Source: Plantago ovata
Taxonomy: Eukaryota > Streptophyta > Magnoliopsida > Lamiales > Plantaginaceae
Length of the DNA stretch: 64,000 nucleotides
Reading direction: 5' to 3'
Assembly: GCA_028274465.1 (NCBI GenBank)
Contig: CM051455.1
Span: 43,541,129-43,605,128, forward strand
The position numbers were made by a program, and so were the translations under genes. The notes under the pieces are model-generated. The model did no database searches. It was given only the letters and a program-made list of their open reading frames with translations, and was not told the origin of the DNA. Below are positions 48,298 to 60,623 of this stretch, piece after piece; the first letter of the stretch is position 1, and each line of letters begins with the position of its first letter.

Positions 48298-48940
48298 TTT
48301 TTTTTTTTTAGAAAGAAATTGGTTTCATTGATAACCAACGGCAAGGAGCAGCTCTAAGAAATTACATGAGAATAACAGATCAAAGCGCACAGGCAGTAGG
48401 AAATAGTTCACAGGAAGAAAAAAACAGAAATTGACAGCAAGAAACAAAGAAACTGGTCTAACACAAACTAACTGAGAAGAAGCAAAACTCAGAAAACTAC
48501 TATCCCGGCTTCAAAAAGTCAAACGGTAGTGAAATGTAACCCAAGGCATCTTGTACAAAGTCATGGCACAACTTGTGAGCTAGTTGATTCGCCTCACGCC
48601 GAACATGTTGAACTTTATACTCCGAAAAGTCCTTCAAATAAGTCTGAACGGCAGTCAGAATATTCCCAGTCGTTGCAAGATCGGGTTGGCCTTGGATGAT
48701 TTCCAATACAACCTGCAACGTGTCCCCTTCAAGTATAATGTGGCTGCAGTTCAGATGTCGGGCTAGTTCCACCCCCAATTTTGCTGCTAATAGTTCAGAA
48801 GTAACAACGTCAAATTGCCCCTGTAGTTTACAGCGTTGCCAGGCTAAGATTAAACCGGTATGATCTCTACAAACTGCCGCAATACCTCCCTGCGAGCCAT
48901 CGAAAGGGACAGCTGCGTCGAAGTTCACTTTATTCAAAGT
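48298..48940 (-). mobile_element. 5'-truncated LINE with RNase H-like domain
   Basis: The minus-strand frame 48500-48937 (145 aa) encodes an RVT_3 RNase H-like domain: VNFDAAVPFDGSQGGIAAVC, ELLAAKLGVELA, ILEGDTLQVV and VRREANQLAHKL. The last block has His where some relatives keep the fourth acidic residue. About 190 bp of 3' UTR follow and end in a 12-base A run (T run at 48298-48309). The start is cut off near 48940, as expected for incomplete reverse transcription. Confidence 0.8.
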
Positions 48941-49800
48941 TAGTGAAGAAGATAAAATTCAAAAGCTAGCCAAATAGAATTAAAGCTAAAAATAAAAAAA
49001 ATACCTTTTCTTTCGTACTTTCTCAATTCACCATAACTATTTACCCTGAATTTACTTGTAAACTTGGACTTGGGCAAAAAGAAAAGATGATAATCTAAAT
49101 TTTTACTTGGAGTTCATGTGAAGCGTCAGATCATTTCATTCTTTTGTATTCTATAAAAGTCATTATACCACTTTCTTTTTTTTTTTGTTTTAATACATTT
49201 ATATACTCATCTTATTTTATACCTTCATCTTATTATTTAAAGATACATGACCTAAAATTGTTTGTAAAACTATACTGCTAGGGGAGGGGGTACGATTGAT
49301 TGTTGTGAAGTCACGGAGCACAAGTTTCGTGAGAAATGGAAAAGTTAGAAGAGGTTGAGAAAAGTGAAAGAAGAAGGATAGAGTACGAATCAACAAACAA
49401 CAATGAAAAAGAAAAATAACAATCAAGGTTGATACTTGAGTCTTGATAGTCAAATTTTCTCCATGAAAGAGGCTGATAGTTAAATATTACACCCGATATA
49501 TAGCTATATCGGATCGGATTGAAATCCAATCCTATTTTTAGATTTTTTTGGATTCGGATGAAAAATTATTTAAATCAGTAATCAAATTCAAAACCGCCGG
49601 ATCAGATTCGGATGAATCCGCCATCAGATCCGTTAAGAAATTGGTTTCAATTTTGTGTTTGAAATATTCTATTACTTAATTAAACAATACATTTGCCAAC
49701 CTTCTAAACTACGAGTACAAATTTTGATTTCGAAAACGGAAGGAGTACATTACAACATATCTCCATTATTTTCATGCTTCCTTCTTCCCAAAAGTTGTAC
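48941..49800. other. Intergenic DNA, no gene seen
   Basis: AT-rich; the short frames at 49217-49529 and 49655-49873 have no motifs. Around 49500-49640 there are repeated GGATTCGGAT-like words. Confidence 0.5.
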
Positions 49801-49807
49801 TTCCTTC

Positions 49808-50047
49808 GGAAACTTTAAAGGTTTACACTTTATTTTTGTTGACTTTTTTATGTCCGGTTTGACCTCAAATTAATCATAATTGTTTACGAAAAAATTAATT
49901 TTAGAAGTTATATTATACAAATATAAGAAGTATACTTTTATAATATAATTTTTAAAATTATTTTTTCTTAACGAGTTATTATTTATTTGAGTTCAAACTG
50001 GACATCAAAAAGTCAACAAAAATAAAACGTAAACCTTTAAAGTTTCC
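49808..50047. mobile_element. MITE with about 58-bp terminal inverted repeats
   Basis: The left arm (49808-49867: GGAAACTTTAAAGGTTTAC, then TTTTGTTGACTTTTT, then GTCCGGTTTGA) and the right arm (49990-50047, reverse complement) match along nearly their whole length. The middle is AT-rich. It is probably Stowaway-like (CTTCCTTCGG just outside the left arm). Confidence 0.8.
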
Positions 50048-50355
50048 TGAGAAAATTATAAATTAAGGGAGTTTTGAGAAGAATTACCCCTTCGGCTCTT
50101 GTTTAGTTTGCTATAGAAGGCCCGGATATTAGAATCTTCTTATTAGTTTTGGGCCGACACATACATACTATATAATTTTTGTTTTTCTTCTGACCCTCGT
50201 CACTCGTTAGCCCGCCCCCAACTGTCCAAGCAACATTTCGCCATGGATACCTCTCGATATGTACAAAGTATTCATTGAAATGAGAAAATCAGAAACATAT
50301 GCTCTCCATAAGAGATGATTCCTCATGAACTATAGAACAAAGCATTTCTTTACCA

Positions 50356-50598
50356 ATGAAACCGAAAGATGATAGGACAACAACATCTTGTGGTTTCGAA
50401 GAACTCGTCGTAGATGTGTATCTTATTTTTTCTCAATTGGATAACAGCAATGTTGTTGTTAAATTCCCAAAAAAGCCGATGATTGATGTTGGAGTTCCAT
50501 TTTTCATCGAATGGAGGGGATTGGGCACATATGACAACAAGGTGATGATTTGTGGGATAGAAGAGTTTTTTCGAAAAACAATTGTCCCACATCGGTGA
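50356..50598 (+). other. Short open frame overlapping the U12 promoter
   Basis: An 80-codon frame with a fragment FFIEWRGLGTYDNKVMICG that faintly recalls plant kelch-type proteins. Its last codons lie over the U12 upstream sequence element, so it is unlikely to be a complete gene. At best it is a gene fragment. Confidence 0.2.
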
Positions 50599-50643
50599 AA
50601 AGCATTTGGAAGAGTGAGGGATTGTACTTGGTAGATAAATAAG
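50584..50643 (+). promoter_or_regulatory. Plant snRNA promoter (USE + TATA) of U12
   Basis: GTCCCACATCG at 50584-50594 is an exact match to the plant upstream sequence element RTCCCACATCG, located about 73-83 bp before the RNA start. TAGATAAATAAG at 50632-50643 is the TATA-like box about 25-35 bp before the start. The gap of about 37 bp fits the longer, RNA polymerase II-type spacing of plant snRNA promoters. Confidence 0.88.
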
Positions 50644-50666
50644 AGAGTGGTTACAAGATAAAAACT

Positions 50667-50820
50667 TGCCTTAAACTAATGAGTAAGGAAAACAAAGCGG
50701 ACGGTGAGAACTGGCCGCAGCACGATACATTATCTGTGCAGTAATTTTTGGAGGGGTTATAGGCTGGCCGGGTGTTGACGCTGCTTACTTTGCAGAACTC
50801 GCTCGTGCGGGCCTCCCAAA
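50667..50820 (+). ncRNA. U12: U12 spliceosomal snRNA
   Basis: U12 pairs with the branch site of U12-type introns in the minor spliceosome. The 5' end reads TGCCTTAAACTAATGAGTAA and continues GGAAAA, nearly identical to the known U12 5' region; GAGTAAGGAA (50681-50690) is the branch-site-pairing segment. Then follow a stem GCGG/CCGC (50697-50718), a stem-loop GCAC...GTGC (50720-50739), an Sm site AATTTTTGG (50743-50751) and a long 3' stem closed by GGAGG/CCTCC (to about 50816). The apical hairpin CTGC-TTACTTT-GCAG (50781-50795) corresponds to the loop bound by the U11/U12-65K protein. The 3' end is estimated; AATTCAGTGTTTAA at 50831 may be the 3' processing box. Confidence 0.92.
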
Positions 50821-50829
50821 TCCCGCCCC

Positions 50830-51930
50830 CAATTCAGTGTTTAAACCTTTAAATTACGACCCACCAATTATGCGCATAAATCACATGTATTCAATTTGCA
50901 CGCTGGTATTGTTTTTAACTTGTTTTTCGTGCTAAAAAATGGGAGTCTTGGGAAACACGCTTCTTCAGTTTACAAACTTCTAGGTCTGAAAGGGACAATT
51001 AAGAAAAGAACATTTTGGGCTCATTTTTTATGAGAGAGCCTCATAGAAATGAGGCCTCTTCCAAAAATTGACGGGCAAGCCCACCAATGTAGGGCAGGAC
51101 TTGCTCGCCTGGTAATATTGTGTTCGCAAGCGTTGGTGTTGGCACGGCCCACCATCACTAGACGTTCATTAGTGAGTCGCCTCAGCACCCCCAACAGGAC
51201 GAGTTAAGCCCAATAACTTATCTGACACCTATATTTAAAACCTGTCACTCATTCTCTCAAATCCCTGTAATCGATATGGGATAAGATAAACTGAGCTTCT
51301 CACTTACAAACCGTATTAACTTACATCATTGCATTTCCTCATTTTCACTTTCGTTCTTTCCTGTTTATGAAACCATTCGTCTCTCAACAAACCATCAACC
51401 AACAAAGGACAGGAAAGGGAGTACTCCATTTGAACGTAGTGGTTCGAACATATTGTTAATTCGTTCATACTGAGAGTCACAATCACTTCTGCTAAGTTGA
51501 ACCATCATCTGTCAATATCAGTGCTTCGTCTATTATGTTTGCATCGACCATTTCTTGTTTCGTTTATGATTGAGTTTAACATGTTCCACGCTTGCTAAAG
51601 GAACAAGTGCATCTCGATAATATTATGTCACTCGGAATTTACTTCCTGCATCCTAAAGAATAGTCTTAACCAAGGCTTAGAACAAGCTTCCTCAAAGATG
51701 GTGTATTGCAGTATCTGTGCTTGGGATTTTAATGCAACATACTACAAAAACAGAGTCATCACAGTCAACCATATTTCGAAGCACAAAACGTGCTTCTATT
51801 GGGACAACAACGTGTTACTGATGAATGTTCAGTATGATTTCTGATTAGAAAGTTAGTAATATATCCAGAACCTGTGCTGTGAGTATAAGTTATGAGAAAC
51901 AATGAAAATCACATTGCAGATGTATGAGAA
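50830..51930. other. Intergenic DNA 3' of U12, no gene seen
   Basis: Moderate GC content at 51050-51230, but no reading frame or RNA fold that I recognise. Confidence 0.4.
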
Positions 51931-51984
51931 CAGCCTTATATATCAGATCTCAAGCTTTGTCAGTCTACAATATATTCCGGTTTA

Positions 51985-52700
51985 AGGCTGTCTTAAATTC
52001 TTAATCAAACAAACCCACATATATACTCTATGGCATGGATGGAACAAGTTTAGGTGCAAATTAGAACATCATTACATGATGATTAAGTAACACAAAGTCT
52101 TTTGGTGGCAGATCCAAGACTTAGATTTAACGCAATCTACAAGCTTTGTCAAAAGAATAAATCATGAGCCACTCCACAATAGCAGAGAACTAATGAGGCA
52201 CTGTCAGATGTCCGTCAACTTTCCAATTTTTCCATTAATTGAGCAACATACAGCTGGTTTGGAAATAGCTACTATGCATTTTTTGTGTTAATCATTCATT
52301 TCGAGTATGGACCTGGTTGAGATGTAGGTTCTGCAATCGTATCAGAAATCTGAAGTGAAGCACTTAAACGTACGCATTACTTATCAAACTTCGTCTTCAA
52401 ATTAAGTTAAGGTTGTCTTAATCAAATAAATCCAGGAGTATGTATAGTTGTAAGAGATCGTTTCCCACAGATAATAGAATCAGAATTAATGGAACAAGTG
52501 TAGTGGAGATTAAATTAAAACATCATACTCCATAGTATAATCATGTGAGGATGTGACACAAAAGTCTTCATAAGTTGGTGCCAAATCCACAACTTCACTT
52601 TAAGGCTGGCTGGCTATCTACAACATTGTCAAAGAAGAAAAACAATCATGACTCATGAGTCACTCGACTCACTCCACACAATAGCAGAGAACTGACTTAA
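51985..52700. repeat. Old tandem duplication of non-coding DNA
   Basis: Two blocks (about 51985-52200 and 52405-52695) share the same order of words: GGCTGTCTTAAA or GGTTGTCTTAAT, TGGAACAAGT, AACATCAT, CACAAAGTCTT or CACAAAAGTCTT, CCAAATCCACAAC-like, CTACAA then TTGTCAAA, and ACAATAGCAGAGAACT. The spacing is about 430-490 bp. No open frame is conserved. Confidence 0.7.
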
Positions 52701-53980
52701 TTTGATCCCAACACAAAACCAATTCATGATCACTTTGTAATTTTCTCAGTTTCTCTCAAATTTTACCACTAGAGAAATGGCTATGGCCTAGCTAGCTATA
52801 GCGCGCAATCCATAAATGCATCTTCTTATCGCGGCAATTCCTTCATGTTTCAGGTCTCATTAATGAGCGATGCTCTTCTTCTCATTCATGATACTCAAAA
52901 CTCTAAATCATTCTCACAAATCGTGATAACTTCAAAAATGTATGCTAGAATCGCAGTGCGAGACAAGTACCACCGGGCAACTTGTGTGGATGAGTGGAAG
53001 GCCTAAATAGGCCAAACAAAATTAAAAGGTTTCAAATAATTAGCTTATGGATTCTCATCTTTTGCTATCCAATTCATCAATAAATTGACTGCGCAAGTTG
53101 ATTGATTCAACAGATCATTGTCCTAAATATTGCATCTGATCGATCGACAAATACTCGATTCTCATGACTAATTAATTTCATTCCACAACAACTCCCACTT
53201 CACCACTTGTTTGTTATTTATTACTGCCATCATATATACTTTTTCTCTCCATTTTATGGTTTACCGTACAAATCACTACTATACTATCGATATTGATTCT
53301 CTTAACAAATGTAACTTGCTTCTAATCAATGTGCTAACGAAGTAGCCTTTAACAAACCACTAACCATCATATATAAATTACATTGATTAAGTAGGAACTA
53401 TACGCTTATAGTAGGTATAGTCACACACTCACACACAACCTCCAAAACATGAACCGCACGTAGTGTGACATTCTCATACTCATACGGCATGGTTGGATTT
53501 GGGTTTTTATTAGTGTGGTTTCGCATTTCAAGCTATATAATGCTCCGTATAACATATTCTTTTGATTTGAATGTGGAATAAGTTTGAGGGTACGTACAAA
53601 TCCCAAGTATTTAAGTTAAAACCGGGGGCTACTTGAGAGTACTTGTATGTTTTATTTGCACGCCGAAAAGAGTAGAAAATTCTGTTTCAAATTGTTGATA
53701 TTGATCAAACATGTTATAATAAATAATAATATGGTATATTTGGGTAGCTACTGGAGTATTATTTTTAGGTAATGATGTTGTTTTTGGTTGTGTAATTATG
53801 CCTGGTGACAAAATTCTCTGCGGTATGAGTATGATAGCACACATCAGGGAATGTGTACCTGCTAAACACGGCTATAGCTAAACTCATAAGTTAATGCAAT
53901 TTGCAAATGCTTTTGCTTATAAAAAAAGAAAATTAGATTACTCATTAATTATGCACTTGGTCACGAGATCCTAATCCTAA

Positions 53981-54294
53981 GATCAATTTTTATGGAGGCT
54001 TTTTTTAGGCTTAAATGGGACTAAAATCCTCAATTAAGCCTAAACAAGCCTTCAATGGGGGCTTTATTGGGACTACTATTTAGTAGCCCATAAAAAAAGG
54101 CTACTAAATAGTAGTCTCTATTTAAACCCCAAATTATATAAAAAATTAATGAAGTAGTATGTGTTACATGGGTCCCACATATAATCCCTCATTAAAGCCC
54201 CAAACCATTGGAGCCTTCAATTTGGAAGGGGCTTTTTTGGGGGTTACATGTTTAAATAAAGCCTCAATTGAGCCCCAAACCATAATAAATGTTC
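53981..54294. mobile_element. Tourist-like MITE with twin palindromes, copy 2
   Basis: Relative of 2725-3031 in opposite orientation. The palindrome pair is GGGACTACTATTTAGTAGCC (about 54069) and GGCTACTAAATAGTAGTC (about 54097). The ends GATCAATTTTTATGGAGGC and, on the minus strand, GAACATTTATTATGGTTTG match the copy 1 termini. The TSD is not clear (TAA on the left, AAA on the right). Confidence 0.75.
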
Positions 54295-55391
54295 AAACCC
54301 GATGTAATCATATTCACTCAAACGACACTATGCGCTGATCATATATATGCTCTTCACTTTTTCTCCATTAATTAGTTTACTTCCTTCTTTTTGGTTCTGA
54401 ATTTCTTTGTCCAAAATGCATGCACTTTTGTAATCCATGCACTGCAATTTTGGTAGCATTTACAAATATTGTATCGCTTTTAGTATTAGATTATTCTTTT
54501 TTAGTAAATAAGTTTAGGTAGTGGTCATATGAGTAGTGAGTTCAAATTGGGGTTTGTTACATGTCCTTTCACAAAATCTTTACAAGAATATAGTAGTAGT
54601 ACTTGGCTGGATATCATGATAAACACTAGGATGGATTTTCACAAGCAAAAGAGTTCAGGAGTTAGTAAATGAATTCTAGTTTGAATTTTATGTTCATGTT
54701 TTAAGATTCACTATTTAATTAGACTTCTTAGTCTTGTGCTTTTTTGTTTCTGCATGTACCAACTCAAGAAAATCTTCAATTAAGAATATTTCTTTGTATA
54801 GTAATACGTACTCTTATTTAGCTAGCCACCAAATGTATCTATTCATTATTTGTGAGTTGTAGGCTGCAATCTTGACATAATGTGTCATCCCAGTCCGAAA
54901 AAATCTATCAATCAATATGACTGCAGGTAAGAAACAAATAACTTAGCAGTAATAGTTTTGATTATTTCCACTTATATGAATCTGTTTCGTCGGTTGAAGT
55001 AACACCATGTCCATACATTATTTATTACTGTGTTGCATGTTTGATTCTACAAGATTTCTATTTTCTACTACAGAAGTAAGTAGTAGTAATAGTGTAACTT
55101 GATTTTGACAAGGTACATACACAAGACAGAAATTATCCCTGTCGACTATAGACTACCGTAAAATTTTCCTTTCTCCCACCGAGTTTAAATTGTCGCTTAG
55201 AACTTGGGAATTTCACTAATTTTCGCTCTAAATTTTCTTAATTTGTCATTTGAACAATAAAATGCGTCGAGATTTTTATTTATCTCTGCATAAATTGTTT
55301 CAAATTAACAATTATTGATGAAGAAAAACATAAGATGGTGTTAGAATATTAAAGGAATAGAATTACAATATTTAATACATGTTTTGATGTA
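54295..55391. other. Intergenic DNA, no gene seen
   Basis: AT-rich, with no frame or structural RNA recognised. Confidence 0.5.
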
Positions 55392-55644
55392 TACTCCCCC
55401 GTCCCAGAGCAGTTGCACCATTTGTTTTTTGGCACAAAAAATAAGGATGACAGTTAAATATTGAGTTATATTGATAGTGGATGTTACTTTTACTTTATTG
55501 GTGATTTATGACCACTCAAATGTGTTGGTGGAATATAAACTTATTATATACATGTCCCAAAATGGCAAAGAAATAAAATGGTACAATTCTAATGGGACGC
55601 CCAAAATGGCAAAATGGTGCAACTGTTCTGGGACGGAGGGAGTA
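55392..55644. mobile_element. Stowaway-like MITE, GGACGGAGGGAGTA type
   Basis: TACTCCCCCGTCCCAGAGCA on the left pairs with GTTCTGGGACGGAGGGAGTA on the right; the arms extend into GTTGCACCATTT. The right arm is preceded by a second partial copy (AATGGTACAATTCTAATGGG). Confidence 0.85.
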
Positions 55645-56284
55645 TATGATAACACATGTATGAATTTTACAAATTTATTTATATTTGGAAACACTTCAAG
55701 TAGACTCCCGCTCCCACATATTTTTCAATTTAGCAAATTCTTTCCATGCGAGAAAACGTAGGGTACGTCGTTATCGATAACGTGTACGTGACCGACCCAC
55801 ATGGGAACTGGGATGGGACTTGGGGAGTGTACGTTATGGATGGATTAGACCGTAGTAATATGTACATCCTTTTGTTTGGTTTGTGGGATCAAAATGAAAT
55901 AATCGGAAGTGACTCGAACAAATGAATTAAAACTTCCTCGTCTATTTGTGACTCTTTGTTGATGATTTCCATTTATGGGTTCCAAAATTCGCACCGCACC
56001 ATTATTGGTCTCGCCGCACCGACGCTAATCTATATACCCTTTTCACACGATAACCACATCACCACGCACTGCCACTGAATTCATTTTTAGGAGGAAGAAA
56101 AAAGGTCGCAATTATCTAGTAAGTTATGTTAGGTTACATTTACATTAAGATATAATGTATATATTACAATTAATATTACCTCTTTGGCGGAATTATATGG
56201 TTTATTTTACGGGTTTTCTTTTGCATTACAGTTTAATATTACCTCTTTGGAGATACAATCTGACTCTTTATATGTGGTTTTGTG

Positions 56285-56690
56285 TTTTAACAGGACGACG
56301 ACACCAACTTGAAGCCATCGCTCGTTGGTGGAGCAGATTAAGTCGCAACTTTGGAAACTAAAGGACCAGCAGCTGCATTTTGTGTATCGACAATTTAACA
56401 ACGTCACAAATATTTTAATGTACTGACGTTAATATTTTCAAAATGCATTATGGTGTGGTTGATGTCCTGACGTTTTGTATCGACATTTTGGTACATTGGT
56501 TAATGTCGATACATTTTGCGACGTTAATGGTGTGGTTGATGCACGCGTCTAGTAGTCATCCCAGGAGTACTAGTAGAATTTGGAATACTAGTCCTAGTTG
56601 GTTGAATGTATATTTTCAAAATTATCTTAATAATGGGTGCCTCGAACATTATCTGTTTTGGGCGACCGATCAACTGTAACTCATCTTCTT
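56285..56690 (+). pseudogene. RNase H-like (RVT_3) fragment 2, decayed
   Basis: The DNA follows the fragment at 47163-47522 step by step but with frameshifts: CACCAACTTG, GGTGGAGCAGATTAAGTCGC, CAGCTGCATTTTGTGTATCG, AATTTAACAACGTCACAAAT, then a TGGAATACTAGTCCTAGTTG tail encoding a WNTSPSWLNVYF block. It too is preceded by TTTTAACAG, like a splice acceptor. The active-site Asp codon is lost. Confidence 0.6.
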
Positions 56691-56699
56691 TAATTTATA

Positions 56700-59600
56700 A
56701 AATTTTGATGTGTTCCACACTTTTTTTTCTTTTTGTTTTTTCAGTATCTTGCATCCCACATCGGTCGAGAGGAAGGAACATTTCTTTTTTTATATCCCGC
56801 ATCCCACATCGATAGAGTAGAAGTAACATGGAATATTTTGAGGGATTTCAAAACAATTTCATACTACAAATTGTGATTGAAACTTGAAAATACTTGCTCC
56901 AATTATATTAGTGGGAGTTTGTGGCTTTGTGCTAAGTGCTAACCAATTATGCGTTACCACGAGGACTCGTTAGTAGGTGAAGAATTTAATGTAGTACTAA
57001 AACATAGGATGACGGAAAAAATCATGAAGAGTTAGAGAGTCTTATAAACGTGTTCTGTAGAATGTGATTTGACTCTATTGGTCATCGCGAATGTTCCTTG
57101 CACATATATCCATCCACGGACCACGGTCTGTCCAGTGTGTCCACACCATCGCACTCGCATTAAATTAGTTTCTATTCAACTTCCAATAATTGTTCCATTT
57201 CATTTCTTGTGGTAAGATTCCAATTTGAAAATTGGTCTAAAGTTAACTAAAAAGTTTCACACTTGCCATTCACAGTAAGTAGGCACTTTAATTGCTTTCG
57301 ACAACAACAAGATTGAAAAACTAGATTTACCGGATCTCTGTGCTCGTCCACAAGGATCGAAAGATATGCATGCATGGGCCACTCAATGATCAAACCTAAC
57401 CTTCTCATGCATGTCACCACTATACGCCTCTTTGGATGGTAATACGTTTGATCTTAAATTGATTTTTAAAAGTTTTTTTTATACGTATGTGGTTGTTAAT
57501 TGATTTAGGGATCATACAGTACACAATAAAGATAATAAGTAAATAACATGTAAAGTTAAACGTACTTAAGAAATACTCCTACTATATACTGTAGAGTATA
57601 TGAACATACAAAAATGAATTAAGTATGTACATGTATGTATTTTGATAGCACAATATTCTCACTCACTTTAGATGTGGGGTTCTAATCAATAATCATATTT
57701 TACCGACCCTCTATAAATCATTTCATCTACTCATTTTCATAAGAATTGAAAACAGGAAATCAATCATTTTCCATCCATGGACTTGGAAAAGATATGTTTG
57801 ATGATGAAAGGTGGTTTCATTTCATGTTCTACTTTTAGTACAATTACCAGGTGGTCATTCATTGGTCCAATTCATTAATAATTAATTATTACACGCCAAT
57901 ATAGATTAAGGAATATAAACATAGTTATTCTGGAAAATTCGACCAAAAGATGCAATTAGCGTTTGGATTTACCTTCATTTTGGATTATCATGTTTTAGTG
58001 GAGCCTAACCTAATTAAATCTTGAATCCGACATGTGTCTCCTAGTCATTAACAATTGTGCGTATCCAAATGATCTAGTTTTAGCCCACAAAGAGCCATGT
58101 TGATACAACTAAATGGTTGTTTGCCTCTATTTTAGCCATAACGTTTTAGAGACGTTAAAACGTCAGGCTATTTGGTTCCATTTTAACCAGTTGATCTTTA
58201 TTGTAGATGTTTTTGCTCTTTTACCATTTTCCCATTTCTTTTCATTTCCTCACTCTCTCATCATCATCATTATCCTACTCTATACATCTATTTTCCTCTT
58301 AAAATTCATCCAAATACAATTTTTTGGCTCATCTTAAAAATCAATCACTATTCATGTTTTAAAGCCAAATCTCTAAAATGTTTCCTTAAAATAGAGTCAA
58401 ACACTATTTTAATGGATTAAAAAGGGAAGATATTGTAGGTGAACTGAATAAACATGAGAATTATCGGTGACCTACTTTAGTGAAAATGAAATATGACATT
58501 CTGTGGCCCAAGGTATATATACTCCTACAAATGCAATTGTAGCTATCTAGTGGTTTTAAAAGTCGACATATTGTGTTTATAACCACATAAAAACGAGTTT
58601 TAATTCTTTGAACTCATAAAAATCTTTTGCATGACACTGAAGTGTGCACCCAACACAATGGCACATCAAAGTGACGTTCAAAAAAAAAACACAATGGCAC
58701 ATCAAAGTGGGGCGGCGCACTATAAGAAAGAAAAGGTGCATTTTAGCATAATTATACTTACGTGTCATAATTGCATTTCATTAATTTGTTCGGTTGTTGA
58801 CCAGGAATAGAAATTAGAAATTAGAAAAGTGAGGGGAGGAAATAGCGCAAATTAAATTGTATATATATGATTTTTCTTTTGAGACTTCGAATAAAAAGGA
58901 GGGAGTATTTATGAAAAGATTATTTTTAAAATTTTTGGGGATAGCATCTGAAATCCACTCTGGAATCTGGATATGTTGAAAGTATAATATCTTTTGTGTG
59001 AGTATTGATGCATGTGTCCGTTAACAGTCTAAAGAGGAATCACTGCGTAACAATTGGACCAAAAGATTTGTTTGTGGATACGTGGTGCTCTTTCAATTAA
59101 TGAGCTAGCAAGCTGTGTTGAATCAATAAAGATTCTGGGGGTGGATAATTTTGTTTTGTATAAAGTGGATCAATCATCAACGGATAAAAATCATAAAATC
59201 ACCTTATCTTTGTCAGGTCCAAATCTAATTGTATGGACCTGAGTCGAACTATATAATGTTACGTATGTGATAGGTCAAGTGTCTGTGTTTATTTTGAAAA
59301 AATCTAGCTGGATTATTACATGTTTAAATCGTTTGAAAGTCTTCATTTCAGTTTAAAATTGTTCTCGTGAAATATATGTGACAAATATAAATTTAAATTA
59401 ATTCAATTAAGATAAATTCAGTTCAAACAAACTAAACAACACCTACTGCCTAATTTTATGATGAATTACATCGGGAAACTTACCCTGAGATAATTGTAAG
59501 GTAAACATTATACAGTATCTAATTTGAATTTAATTAGAATATTATGAAATAAAGTTAAACTAATTAAATAAAATAAGGTGTTTTTTAAAAGGAACATAAT

Positions 59601-60600
59601 AAATAAAGTTAAACTAATTAAATAAACCAACTGAACTATGTGCTCTGCGAAGAAAAAAGAAACTGAAATAATGTGAATTGAAGATCATTTAATAGGGCAT
59701 TGGTTAAACTGTCTATTTAAGCTTACATTCCATGTTCCATAAACCAATCAAGACCAAGGCGTGCTGAACGTTTTTGACTAAACATTCTCACACTTAATTT
59801 TCATTTCTCCCATTATTAAGGCATGCATATATCTGGAAGGAAAATAAATAAATTAAAACACATACAGTTATTAATTTCGTGCCCAAATGATTGCCGTAAC
59901 CACCAATCTCATTGTTAATGACGAAAAAATAAAACTATTTATCCAACTCTTTTAAAGACAGTCCCTAATATCTGCCATCTCTATACGTTATCACGTCGAG
60001 TATTTTCAACATAGTTTAATGATCTCTGTGGTTGGCGTCATAATCTCGATATAATACAAAATTAGATGCTTAACTAATTACTAATTAACTAATGTTGTAA
60101 TCTTTTTCGAACTAGCAAATTTTGGTCCAAGGGTTGAATCCTTCCATCAACCTAGGCCACGTACTCTACTATACAACATTAAAATACGTTAATATCTACG
60201 ACTGATGTATAATTACGTTGATTTGTATTGTTTTTGGGAATATTCCACGTTCATATATTGTTTCACAGCAATAATAATGTCCATAAATAATTTTCAATTT
60301 TGAGTGACCAGAGTGGTATGTTGGGACTATGTCTCGGTCAATTATTGCAACCGACTCGTAACATTTTAATTTATCAAATTATTATCCCATGGTTGCGGTG
60401 AGAAGTTAAACTTTTAAATTAAGCACGGAACTTCAGAACTGATAGTATAGCACGAGTAATATATTATCATCTAATAATAGCCGAATAAGGAGAGCCTGTA
60501 GATTACACTCTCAATTCCTCATTTTTTTTTTCAATTTAGCATGTTTATCTCTTTTTAAAAAAAAAAAAATTTAAAAAAATTTAGCCCTTTTTTCGTTTTT
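56700..60600. other. Long AT-rich intergenic stretch, no gene seen
   Basis: No coding frame over about 75 codons and no recognised RNA. At 56755-56820 the word CATCCCACATCG occurs twice; without a TATA box and RNA body I do not read these as snRNA promoters. At 58660-58705 CACAATGGCACATCAAAGTG is directly repeated. Confidence 0.5.
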
Positions 60601-60623
60601 TTAAATCTTTTTATTAGTAAAAA

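Noticed and set aside
56750..56820. snRNA promoter elements (two CATCCCACATCG words)
   Set aside because: No TATA box at the right distance and no snRNA-like body follow. The same word occurs in the solo LTR at 61937, so it is probably LTR-derived.
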